64,000 nucleotides of DNA from NCBI GenBank assembly GCA_018380885.1, contig JAGZSY010000017.1, positions 102,304 to 166,303 of the forward strand, given 5' to 3'. This document shows positions 53,721 to 61,643 of the stretch, one piece after another (positions within the stretch are counted from its first letter, which is position 1; every line of letters starts with the position of its first letter). Under the pieces are notes generated by a model, which worked only from the letters and a program-made list of their open reading frames with translations, was not told where the DNA came from and made no database searches. The position numbers were made by a program, and so were the translations under genes. The DNA comes from Enterocloster asparagiformis (GTDB lineage Bacteria; Bacillota; Clostridia; Lachnospirales; Lachnospiraceae).

Positions 53721-55085
53721 ATGGATCTGCAATATTTGTGTACCAACTGCCTGACCGGCACGTTGAGAAACGGCGTCTGTACCTATTGCCACAAACGCAT
53801 CCATGAGATACCAAAAAACCCGGCCAACGCGCTGCCGGCCAGGTACATGCTGGGCTCCCAGTACTATCTGGGAAAGGTGATCGGCAACGGCGGCTTCGGA
53901 ATCACCTACCTGGCCTGGGACTGCATCGAGCAGCGCCGGGTGATTGTCAAGGAATTGTACCCAAGGCAGGACGTTCAGCGGGACCAGGCCGGCAGGACGG
54001 TGATCCCGTTAAAGGGGCAGGAGGACTATTACCGGAAGCTGAAGCAGCGGTTCAAGGAGGAGGCGGAGATACTCTACAGCTTCCGCCATGAGCCCTCGGT
54101 GATGAACGTTTACCGGCTGATGGAGGATAACAACACGGTCTATTATTCCATGGAGTACCTTTCCGGTTTTGATCTGAAAACCTACATGGAACAACAGGGA
54201 AAGCTGGGCTGGCCTCAGCTTTCCGGCTATATTCGGAAGATTCTCTACACCTTGCAGATCCTTCACGGACAGGGGCTGATCCATAGGGACATCAGCCCGG
54301 ACAATATTTTCCTCACCAGCGTGACGGATGCGAAGCTGATTGATTTCGGCTCCGTGCGCAATTACAACAGCGGACAGGGGCTTACCACCATATTGAAGCA
54401 GGTCTACGCGCCGGTGGAGCAGTATTTTACCAACGGGGCCCAGGGGCCGTGGACGGACATATACGCGCTCAGCGTGACGATGTACCACGCGCTCAGCGGC
54501 GTCCGCCCGCCCCGGGCGACGGACCGCGCGGTCCGGGACGGGGCCATCTTAATCGGGCGGCTCTGCCCGGAGCTTCCGGAGCATGTGGCCCGGGCCATCA
54601 CCAGGGGAATGGAGGTGAGGGCGGAAAACCGCTTCCAGAGCGTGGAGGAGATGGCGGCGGAGTTGTTTCCGGGGGAGATGATATTTACCCCGGAGAAGCA
54701 AAACGTCACCGGGAGGCAGCAGGGCGAGCCGCAGCCGCGCTCCGGCGGGGCTGGGAAAACGGGGCCGGAGTCCAGGCCCCATTCCTGTACCTTAAGATGC
54801 ACGGCGGGCCAGTTTAGCGGGCGCAGAGTCGGGGTGGCTCCGGGGGAGAGCGTGTCGTTTGGGCGGGACAGACAGTGCAGCGTCAACTATCCGGCGGACA
54901 GTCCCGGCATCAGCAGAAGGCAGTTCTGCCTGTGGTGCGACCAATCCGGGAATCTTTTTATTCAGGATGAAAATTCGACCTATGGCACCCTGGTTTCGGG
55001 GTACCGCATTGAACCGGGAAAGTGGTATAAGCTTGAGCGGGGAAGCACCATCGGCTTTGCCGGGGAGAACTATTACGTGGAGTGA
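53721..55085 (+). CDS. Ser/Thr protein kinase with N-terminal zinc ribbon and C-terminal FHA-like domain
   Basis: 454 residues. CTNCLTGTLRNGVCTYC is a zinc ribbon. The kinase domain (~35-310) has the Gly-loop IGNGGFGITYLAWD, the Lys in VIVKELYP, the catalytic loop HRDISPDN (Asp190), LIDFGS (DFG) and a P-loop region APVEQYF. The C-terminal FHA-like domain has FGRDRQCS, ISRRQFCLW and STYGTLVSG; the usual His of the SxxH motif is Gln. No membrane helix. GAGGTG precedes the start. Predicted to phosphorylate Ser/Thr in the FHA partners encoded around it. Confidence 0.92.
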   Translation: MDLQYLCTNCLTGTLRNGVCTYCHKRIHEIPKNPANALPARYMLGSQYYLGKVIGNGGFGITYLAWDCIEQRRVIVKELYPRQDVQRDQAGRTVIPLKGQEDYYRKLKQRFKEEAEILYSFRHEPSVMNVYRLMEDNNTVYYSMEYLSGFDLKTYMEQQGKLGWPQLSGYIRKILYTLQILHGQGLIHRDISPDNIFLTSVTDAKLIDFGSVRNYNSGQGLTTILKQVYAPVEQYFTNGAQGPWTDIYALSVTMYHALSGVRPPRATDRAVRDGAILIGRLCPELPEHVARAITRGMEVRAENRFQSVEEMAAELFPGEMIFTPEKQNVTGRQQGEPQPRSGGAGKTGPESRPHSCTLRCTAGQFSGRRVGVAPGESVSFGRDRQCSVNYPADSPGISRRQFCLWCDQSGNLFIQDENSTYGTLVSGYRIEPGKWYKLERGSTIGFAGENYYVE

Positions 55086-55098
55086 GAGGAAACAGCTT

Positions 55099-56733
55099 AT
55101 GAAAAAAATAACAGCATTGATTCTCGGACTGATTATGGTATGGAATATGGGGCAGATGTGCGCCCTTGCCGAGACAAACCAGGCGTTTTTGGAGCGCGCT
55201 TATCAGGAGCAGGAAGGGAAATTAGACATTATCTGCGCCATTCCCGGCCAGACGGGGAATGGGGAAAACTTCCAGGCGATGCTCGGGGAAAATAACCTGC
55301 CGGTCCTCTCCGTGTCCAGGGCAGGAGAGAGCAAGCTCCCCAAAACCATCTACTGCCTGGTGGACATTTCCGGCTCCATGAAGGGAAGAATAGAGCAGGT
55401 GAAAGAGACGCTGACCGCCATCAGCGGCGGCTTGAACGAGGGCGACAATCTGGTGATCGGAAGGATGGGAAACCAGATCACGGATTCCGCCTTTTTGACA
55501 GGCGAGGAGGAGATAAAGGCGGGGATCGACGGCCTTGGGTATACCGGAGAGGATACGGATCTTTACAGCGGATTGATGCACGGCCTGAAATTTTTACAGC
55601 AGGAGTCCGGGGTCAATCCCTTGAGAGCCCTTGTGGTGTTGTCGGACGGCTGCGACGACCAGGGGGCCGGTTCCACCTGGAAGGAAGCCTACGAGGCGGT
55701 GGAAAAGGCGGATATTCCGGTTTACACGGTGGCGGTGATTCTCTCTGAGAAGGATTACGAGCCGGCAAAGGAGCTGGGCAGCTTTGCCAGAAATTCCGCC
55801 GGGGGCATGCATTTCCCGAAATCGGAGGACGGCGGGTCCAAGCCCCTTGCCATGACGGGGCAGGAGATGGGGGCGGAGATACTGGCGGGTTTGGGCGACA
55901 CGTTTGTGGTGTCCCTCGACCTGACCGGAGTGCAGAAAACAGAAAAGGACGCATATTTACTGTCCGTCACCTTCCGCAGCGAAAGCGGAACCGTGTACGA
56001 GGACAGCTTGGAGATACTGGCTAAAAATCTGCAGCTGGCGGCGGAGCCGGAAACCCAGCCGGAGAGCCGGACGGAACAGCCTGCCCCGGAGCCGGAACCG
56101 AGTCCGGAACCGGAGAAGAAGGGGACGCTTCCCAGGGTGATCGGCGGCGCGGCGCTTGTCCTGGCGGCGGCAGCCGCAGTGATCGCGGTGAGATCGAAAA
56201 AGAAAAAGGCCCAGGCGGAACAGAAGCGGCTGGAGGAAGAGCGGCTCCGCCGGGAACAGGAGCGTCTGGAATCAGAGCGGCTGGAGGCGGAGCGCTTGGA
56301 GCAGGAGCGTCTGGAGCAGGAGCGCCTGGAAAAAGCCAGGCAGGAACAGGCCCTTGCGGAGCAGAGAGCCCGCGAGGAGGCGCTGCGGCGGGAACGGGAG
56401 GCCTACGCGGCCCTTCCCAAGCTGAATATCCGGCTGTCCGCCATTGGGATCACGGGTAAGAACTGCACCGTGGAGCTGGCCAGGGGCTATGAGGTTACTG
56501 TGGGCAGAAACGCAAAGGCCAGGGTGGTGCTGGATTCAAAGGACACCCGGCTGTCTGGCGTCCATTTCACCATGCTGTGGGACGGCAGGAGCGTCTACGT
56601 GTGGGACAGCCAGTCCAAGAACGGCACCTCCGTCAACGGCGTGGTGGTAAACCAGCTGGGAAAGGTTGCCGTCAGGCCGGGGGACAGCCTGCGGGCGGGC
56701 AGCTATGAATATCGCTTATACTGGGAGGATTGA
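55099..56733 (+). CDS. Membrane-anchored vWA protein with coiled coil and cytoplasmic FHA domain
   Basis: 544 residues. A signal peptide (MKKITALILGLIMVWNMGQM) is followed by an extracytoplasmic von Willebrand A domain with an intact metal site (VDISGSMKG; Thr in GEDTDLYSG; VLSDGCDDQG). Then a Pro/Glu linker, a membrane helix (VIGGAALVLAAAAAVIAV), a ~65-residue Glu/Arg/Leu coiled coil and an FHA domain (TVGRNAKARVVL, LSGVHFTML, SKNGTSVNG). ATG 55099 is used; the frame is open further upstream, but only across the kinase gene. The vWA domain would bind a protein ligand outside while the FHA domain reads phosphothreonine inside. Confidence 0.9.
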   Translation: MKKITALILGLIMVWNMGQMCALAETNQAFLERAYQEQEGKLDIICAIPGQTGNGENFQAMLGENNLPVLSVSRAGESKLPKTIYCLVDISGSMKGRIEQVKETLTAISGGLNEGDNLVIGRMGNQITDSAFLTGEEEIKAGIDGLGYTGEDTDLYSGLMHGLKFLQQESGVNPLRALVVLSDGCDDQGAGSTWKEAYEAVEKADIPVYTVAVILSEKDYEPAKELGSFARNSAGGMHFPKSEDGGSKPLAMTGQEMGAEILAGLGDTFVVSLDLTGVQKTEKDAYLLSVTFRSESGTVYEDSLEILAKNLQLAAEPETQPESRTEQPAPEPEPSPEPEKKGTLPRVIGGAALVLAAAAAVIAVRSKKKKAQAEQKRLEEERLRREQERLESERLEAERLEQERLEQERLEKARQEQALAEQRAREEALRREREAYAALPKLNIRLSAIGITGKNCTVELARGYEVTVGRNAKARVVLDSKDTRLSGVHFTMLWDGRSVYVWDSQSKNGTSVNGVVVNQLGKVAVRPGDSLRAGSYEYRLYWED

Positions 56734-56736
56734 CAG

Positions 56737-57984
56737 ATGAATCAGAGATGGAAGAAATGCATATTGTGCGCCGGAACCCTGGCGTTTTTGGCCGCGGCTC
56801 CCGCCATGGCCGCGGTAAATCTGCCGGCCTCCCCGGGCAGCTCCCAGCGGGAGGAGCAGGACCCGGAAAAGGGGAATCCCCCGGAAAAAATTCTGGAAAT
56901 CCTCGAAAACGAGGAGAATGAGGGAGGAACCATACAGACCGGGGAACAGCCGCCGGAAGATGATCCCGGGGACTGGTTTACAAAGGAAAATCTTCTCAAG
57001 ATCGCCCCCTTTGCCGGCATCGGTCTGGCGGTGGTTCTGGCGGGAGCCGCAGGCTGGCGTTTTTTCTCGCATAAAAACAGAAATAAGCAGGAGGAGGAAC
57101 CAGTTTCCGACAGCGGCAGCGTGACGGAGACAATGACGGAGACGGAGCCGGCCAGAAAAGCGGCCGCAGGGCAGCCGGTTCTGGATACCGCTCCCAGCGC
57201 CCGGCCGCGGCGCGCCCCGGTTTCATTTGTCCCGGCCCTGCCGGATGCCGAGAACGGCACCCTGGGTATGGTGCACAACGTGGGCCGCAGGAAGAACCAG
57301 CAGGACACCCTCGGCACCACCATGACCAGAATGGGGCTTCTGGCCGTTGTGTCCGACGGCATGGGCGGTCTTTCCGACGGCGAGAAGGTGAGCCAGAAGG
57401 CGGTGATGGGCATGTTCCAGGCAGCCGGCCATGTGGCGCCGTCCCCCTATGAAAATCCGCTGTATGAGATGCTCAGCGAGGCTAACGAGCAGGTGCTGGC
57501 CATGCTGGGCCCGGATCAGATTTATAAGAGCGGCGCCACGCTGCTGGCGGTGCTGGCGGATAAGGGAAAATTCCACTGGGCCGCGGTGGGCGACAGCAGG
57601 ATTTACCTCTATTGCAGCCATCACCTGCTCCAGATCAACCGCGAGCACATCTACAGACAGCAGCTCATCGGGGAGGCTGTCAATAAAAACATCAGCTTTG
57701 CCAGGGCGGGCGCTGATCCCCAGCGGGACCGGCTGATCAGCTTCCTGGGCATGGGAGAATTAAAACACATCGACGGAAGCCTGCGGCCGGTGGAGCTGCG
57801 GCGGGGAGATAAGCTGCTCCTGATGTCCGACGGCATTTTCAACACCATTTCAGAAGCGGAGATCATGGGGATACTGGAGAACACGAAGAACGCCGCCGAG
57901 GCCGCCGCTCTCATGGAAAAACGGGTGCTGGAGGCCAACAATCCCAAGCAGGATAATTTCACCTGCATTATTCTGGACTTTTAA
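56737..57984 (+). CDS. Membrane-anchored PP2C-type Ser/Thr phosphatase
   Basis: 415 residues. A signal peptide (KCILCAGTLAFLAAAPAMA), a short outside segment and a membrane helix (~residues 88-108, FAGIGLAVVLAGAAG), then a cytoplasmic PP2C domain: VGRRKNQQDT and VVSDGMGGLSDGE (metal-binding Asp), AVGDSRIYLY, LMSDGIFNT and KQDNFTCIIL. It starts 3 bases after the vWA gene. It should remove the phosphates placed by the cluster's kinases. Confidence 0.92.
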   Translation: MNQRWKKCILCAGTLAFLAAAPAMAAVNLPASPGSSQREEQDPEKGNPPEKILEILENEENEGGTIQTGEQPPEDDPGDWFTKENLLKIAPFAGIGLAVVLAGAAGWRFFSHKNRNKQEEEPVSDSGSVTETMTETEPARKAAAGQPVLDTAPSARPRRAPVSFVPALPDAENGTLGMVHNVGRRKNQQDTLGTTMTRMGLLAVVSDGMGGLSDGEKVSQKAVMGMFQAAGHVAPSPYENPLYEMLSEANEQVLAMLGPDQIYKSGATLLAVLADKGKFHWAAVGDSRIYLYCSHHLLQINREHIYRQQLIGEAVNKNISFARAGADPQRDRLISFLGMGELKHIDGSLRPVELRRGDKLLLMSDGIFNTISEAEIMGILENTKNAAEAAALMEKRVLEANNPKQDNFTCIILDF

Positions 57985-58009
57985 ACCGGATGTTACGAGG
58001 AGGGACAAA

Positions 58010-59512
58010 ATGAAGCGGATTACAAGAGGGGCGCTGTGCCTGTTTCTCATCGTCGCGCTGATGGCGGGAGGATTTACGGCTTACGGCAAAGAAGGGGAGG
58101 AGTCGGCTGCTGCTGCGGCGCGGGAGGGCGTGGTGAGAATCATGGTATTCTGGCCAGATGGTTACTCTTTTGGCACCGGCTTTGGCATAGGAGAGCAGGG
58201 AAAAGATGCCGATACGTTCCTCACCAACTGGCATGTGGTTACCAACAGCGGCCAGCACGACTACCGGGACGGCAGGATATTTATACTGCTGGATGATGAA
58301 ACATGGCTTAAATATCAGTGGTTTCCGCTGGAGCCCGGCGATCAGGTTGTAGATGGCGGGGATTATATACAGGACAGCCGGGGAACGGTATACCAAAGGT
58401 TTGTTGTGGATGTCAACCTGGGCGCCGCCGTGGAGTGCGAGGTTTTGTACGCGGAAAATCAATATCCGGACGTCGCGGTTCTGCGCACGGCGGAGCCGGT
58501 CAGAAATGTGAAGACCCTGCCTCTGCGGCGGGTGAGCCAGGAGTTTGTGGGCGAGGATGTGCGGGCCATCGGGTATCCGGGCAGCGCCGACAGCGGGTCC
58601 GTGACCCATTCGGAGGATGGTACGGAGCTGGAACGAATCAAGGCTTCGGTGGAGGCGGTTTCGCTGTCGGGCGGAGTGATATCTCGGTGCCTTCCATTGG
58701 AATTTTTTGGAAATACAGACTGCATCGATCACGGCGCGCACATCAACCACGGTAATTCTGGCGGCCCTCTTGTTTTAAAGAAGGACGGAAGCGTGATCGG
58801 CATCAATACATACGGGTATGGTGAAAACTACTCGGAGTACAACGCATCCATCTACATCGATTATGCCATAGACGTGCTGGATCAGCTGGGGCTGACCTAT
58901 ACCATGGCGGAGGATGGGAGCCGGAAGCAGTCCAAGGGGCCTGCGGCCGTTCTCATCGGAGTGGGAATCCTTGCCGCGCTGGCGGTTGCGGCGGCGGTGC
59001 TGCGAAAGAAACGGAGGAGAACGGCCGCGGCGCTCCAGCCGGGAGCAGAGTCCCGGTCAGGAGCGGAGTCGCAGCAGGGAGCGCAGTTCCGGCAAGCCGC
59101 GGCGTCCCAGCCCGCAGCGGTGTTCCTGCCGGAGCAGCAGGTTTTGCCTCCCGGATTATCGGGCGGGGGTATTGCGGGCGGCGCCCAGTCTGAGCTTCGC
59201 CTTCAGGGCTTGTCGGGAGTCTTTGCGGGCCGCCGGTTCCGTCTGAAACCGGAGACGCGCATTGGGCGCGATCCGCAGCGGTGCGATTTCGTCTATCCCG
59301 CCGGCACCAAGGGAATCAGCGGTCTGCACTGTGTGATCACCCAGGGGCAGAACGGGTTTACCATCACGGACGTGGGTTCCACCTGCGGAACGACGGTCAA
59401 CGGGAGAAAGCTGGCGCCCAACCAAGCCTGCGCCCTGAACATAGGCGATAAAATCTGCCTTGGGTCCGTCAATGAAGAGTTTCAGATTACCGGGAAGGGC
59501 GGGGCTGTCTGA
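58010..59512 (+). CDS. Membrane-anchored trypsin-like serine protease with cytoplasmic FHA domain
   Basis: 500 residues. Signal peptide (RGALCLFLIVALMAGGFTA). The extracytoplasmic S1-type (DegP-like) protease has a complete triad: His75 in TNWHVV, Asp154 in YPDVAVLR and Ser250 in GNSGGPLV. A membrane helix (AAVLIGVGILAALAVAAAVL) follows, then a Gln/Ser-rich linker and an FHA domain (RIGRDPQRCDFVYPAGT, ISGLHCVIT, STCGTTVNG). No PDZ domain. Phosphothreonine binding inside may control proteolysis outside. It is the active counterpart of the first gene of the cluster. Confidence 0.92.
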   Translation: MKRITRGALCLFLIVALMAGGFTAYGKEGEESAAAAAREGVVRIMVFWPDGYSFGTGFGIGEQGKDADTFLTNWHVVTNSGQHDYRDGRIFILLDDETWLKYQWFPLEPGDQVVDGGDYIQDSRGTVYQRFVVDVNLGAAVECEVLYAENQYPDVAVLRTAEPVRNVKTLPLRRVSQEFVGEDVRAIGYPGSADSGSVTHSEDGTELERIKASVEAVSLSGGVISRCLPLEFFGNTDCIDHGAHINHGNSGGPLVLKKDGSVIGINTYGYGENYSEYNASIYIDYAIDVLDQLGLTYTMAEDGSRKQSKGPAAVLIGVGILAALAVAAAVLRKKRRRTAAALQPGAESRSGAESQQGAQFRQAAASQPAAVFLPEQQVLPPGLSGGGIAGGAQSELRLQGLSGVFAGRRFRLKPETRIGRDPQRCDFVYPAGTKGISGLHCVITQGQNGFTITDVGSTCGTTVNGRKLAPNQACALNIGDKICLGSVNEEFQITGKGGAV

Positions 59513-59528
59513 GTGGAGGAGCGGAAAA

Positions 59529-60893
59529 ATGAGCGACAATCATACATTTTTTAAGAAGGCGAAAGGCGGAAAGCTGGGCTTTGCGGATATTTTCAGCGAC
59601 GTGTTCCGACGCCACACCAAGGAGGAAAACGCCAGGCTCTTCCTGGCTGGGACGCCCCTCACCACCCCGGACGAGGCATCCATGCTCTCAAAATGGCTGA
59701 AGCCCTACCTGTTCGCCAGAATTTTTCTGGCAGGCATTGTGCTGATCATCGCCAGCGTGGCTATGAATAATTCTCTGATTCTGCCGTTTATCTTTATGAC
59801 GGGCAGCTTTCTGATGCCCGTGGTGGGGATGATCTTTTTCTGGGAAATGAACATCCCGCGGAATATATCCTTTTCCTCCGTGCTGATGATGTTTCTGGCA
59901 GGCGGGATACTGTCCCTGGTATTTACAACGATTATAGCAATGTTCTATGTCACCGACAGCGCAGTCTCTCTGTATATCAGCGTGGGCATCGGGGAGGAGG
60001 TGGCCAAGATTCTGGCGGCGGCTTTCTGGCTGAGGAAAAAGGACACAAAGTATGTGTTGACCGGAATGCTGGTGGGCGCTGCCGTGGGAGCCGGTTTTTC
60101 CGCCCTGGAGAGCGCGGGATACAGCATAGTAAAGTGGGAATGGAATTTCTCCGTGGTGCTGATCAGGGCAATGTACGCCGTGGGAGGCCATGTGTCCTGG
60201 GCTGCCATCACGGCCGGAATGCTGGTGTGGGTCAAAAAGGATGAAAAACTGTCGGCAAAGCATCTGGTGAACCCGGTTTTTCTGGGGGCGCTTCTGTTCT
60301 CCGCCGGCACCCACGCGCTGTGGGATCTTTATCCGGGCTCTTCGTTATCTCCGCTGCTGATTTTGCTCAACGTGCTGATCATATGGGTGGCCTATCTGAT
60401 CATGAAGAACGGCGTCAATCAGGTAGTGGAGGATTCCCTGAGGGCGAATGGAGACCGGATGACCTTTGCTTTAAATCACGATTTCCTGGAACAGCTATCC
60501 CCGGGGAGCGGGGCGGAGCAGAGGCCGGTTTCGCCCGCTGCAGGCCGTTCTGCGGCGAATGTTCAGGCTCCGGCTTTCCGGCTCCAGTGCCTGGCCGGAG
60601 CGTTTAAGGGCCGCCGTTTCGCCCTGACGGGGCGGGTGCGGATCGGCCGGGACCCGTCCAGGAACGACCTTGTATTTCCGGCAGGCACCGCCGGGGTCAG
60701 CGGAGTCCACTGCGAGCTTCTCATACATGGGGGACAGCTCAGCGTGCGGGATTTGGGTTCCAGCTACGGAACCTTTGTCAACGGGAACCGTATAAGGCCC
60801 GACCAGCTCTGCGAGCTTCGGCCCGGGGATCGGGTGAGCATCGGCTCGGGACATGAGGAATTCCAGATCACGCTCAAAGGTGGGCAGGTTTAA
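59529..60893 (+). CDS. PrsW-family intramembrane protease fused to FHA domain
   Basis: 454 residues. About eight membrane helices occupy residues ~60-310. The PrsW/CPBP-like glutamic protease motif is present as GIGEEVAKI (Glu156, Glu157, Lys160), together with AVGAGFSALESAGYS, GGHVSWAAIT and AGTHALWDLY. The C-terminal FHA domain has RIGRDPSRNDLVFPAGT, VSGVHCELL and SSYGTFVNG, very similar to that of the preceding protease. ATG 59529 is favoured; the open frame upstream lies inside the previous gene. PrsW cleaves the anti-sigma factor RsiW in Bacillus, so regulated intramembrane proteolysis is a plausible output here. Confidence 0.9.
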   Translation: MSDNHTFFKKAKGGKLGFADIFSDVFRRHTKEENARLFLAGTPLTTPDEASMLSKWLKPYLFARIFLAGIVLIIASVAMNNSLILPFIFMTGSFLMPVVGMIFFWEMNIPRNISFSSVLMMFLAGGILSLVFTTIIAMFYVTDSAVSLYISVGIGEEVAKILAAAFWLRKKDTKYVLTGMLVGAAVGAGFSALESAGYSIVKWEWNFSVVLIRAMYAVGGHVSWAAITAGMLVWVKKDEKLSAKHLVNPVFLGALLFSAGTHALWDLYPGSSLSPLLILLNVLIIWVAYLIMKNGVNQVVEDSLRANGDRMTFALNHDFLEQLSPGSGAEQRPVSPAAGRSAANVQAPAFRLQCLAGAFKGRRFALTGRVRIGRDPSRNDLVFPAGTAGVSGVHCELLIHGGQLSVRDLGSSYGTFVNGNRIRPDQLCELRPGDRVSIGSGHEEFQITLKGGQV

Positions 60894-60912
60894 CGGATAG
60901 GAGCAATGTTTT

Positions 60913-61641
60913 ATGATCAAGACAGAATATGCCGTCCTGACAAACGCAGGCGGGCGCGAGATAAATGAGGACACAGTATTGGCGGTCCCCGCTTCCGTGG
61001 GACTGGCGGTCACGGTGGCCGACGGGCTGGGGGGGCACGGCGGCGGGAGCACGGCCTCCCGGGCCGCGGCGGAGGCGGTCTCAGACAGCTTTGCCAGGGG
61101 ATTTTGCAGGACAAAGGAGGAGATAGAGGCCGCCGTCTGCCTGGCAGATCAGGCGGTGGTGGACTGCCAGACTGAGGCCTGCGCCATGAAAACCACTCTG
61201 GTCAGCCTGTTTGTGGAGGGGGAGCAGGCGGTCTGGGCCCATGTGGGGGATTCCAGGCTGTACCATTTCCGGGACGGAAAGCTGGAGGCCAGGACGCTGG
61301 ACCACAGCGTTCCCCAGCTGGCCGTGATGATGGGCATGATAACGGAGGAGCAGATTCGGTTCCACGAGGACAGGAACCGCGTTCTGCGGGCCCTGGGAAG
61401 CGACAGCTTCACGCCGGACATCTCCGAGCCCGTCTCCCTGGCGGAGGGCTTCCACGCCTTTCTGCTGTGCACGGACGGCTTTTGGGAGTATGTGCTGGAG
61501 CAGGAGATGGAGCAGACCCTGGCGGACTCGCCCGATCCCAGGCAATGGCTCCTCAAAATGGAGACAATTATGAGGGGGAGGGCTCCGGCGGATCAGGATA
61601 ACTATACGGCGGCGGCCGTATTTGCCATAGGGGAGAAGTAG
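60913..61641 (+). CDS. Soluble PP2C-type Ser/Thr phosphatase
   Basis: 242 residues, the minimal PP2C domain. Motifs: NAGGREINEDTVLAV, VTVADGLGGHGGG, AHVGDSRLYHFRDGKL, LLCTDGFWEYV and DQDNYTAAAVF. No membrane helix. AGGAG lies ahead of the start. It ends 2 bases before the next kinase gene, the usual pairing of eukaryotic-type kinase and phosphatase. Confidence 0.92.
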   Translation: MIKTEYAVLTNAGGREINEDTVLAVPASVGLAVTVADGLGGHGGGSTASRAAAEAVSDSFARGFCRTKEEIEAAVCLADQAVVDCQTEACAMKTTLVSLFVEGEQAVWAHVGDSRLYHFRDGKLEARTLDHSVPQLAVMMGMITEEQIRFHEDRNRVLRALGSDSFTPDISEPVSLAEGFHAFLLCTDGFWEYVLEQEMEQTLADSPDPRQWLLKMETIMRGRAPADQDNYTAAAVFAIGEK

Positions 61642-61643
61642 AG

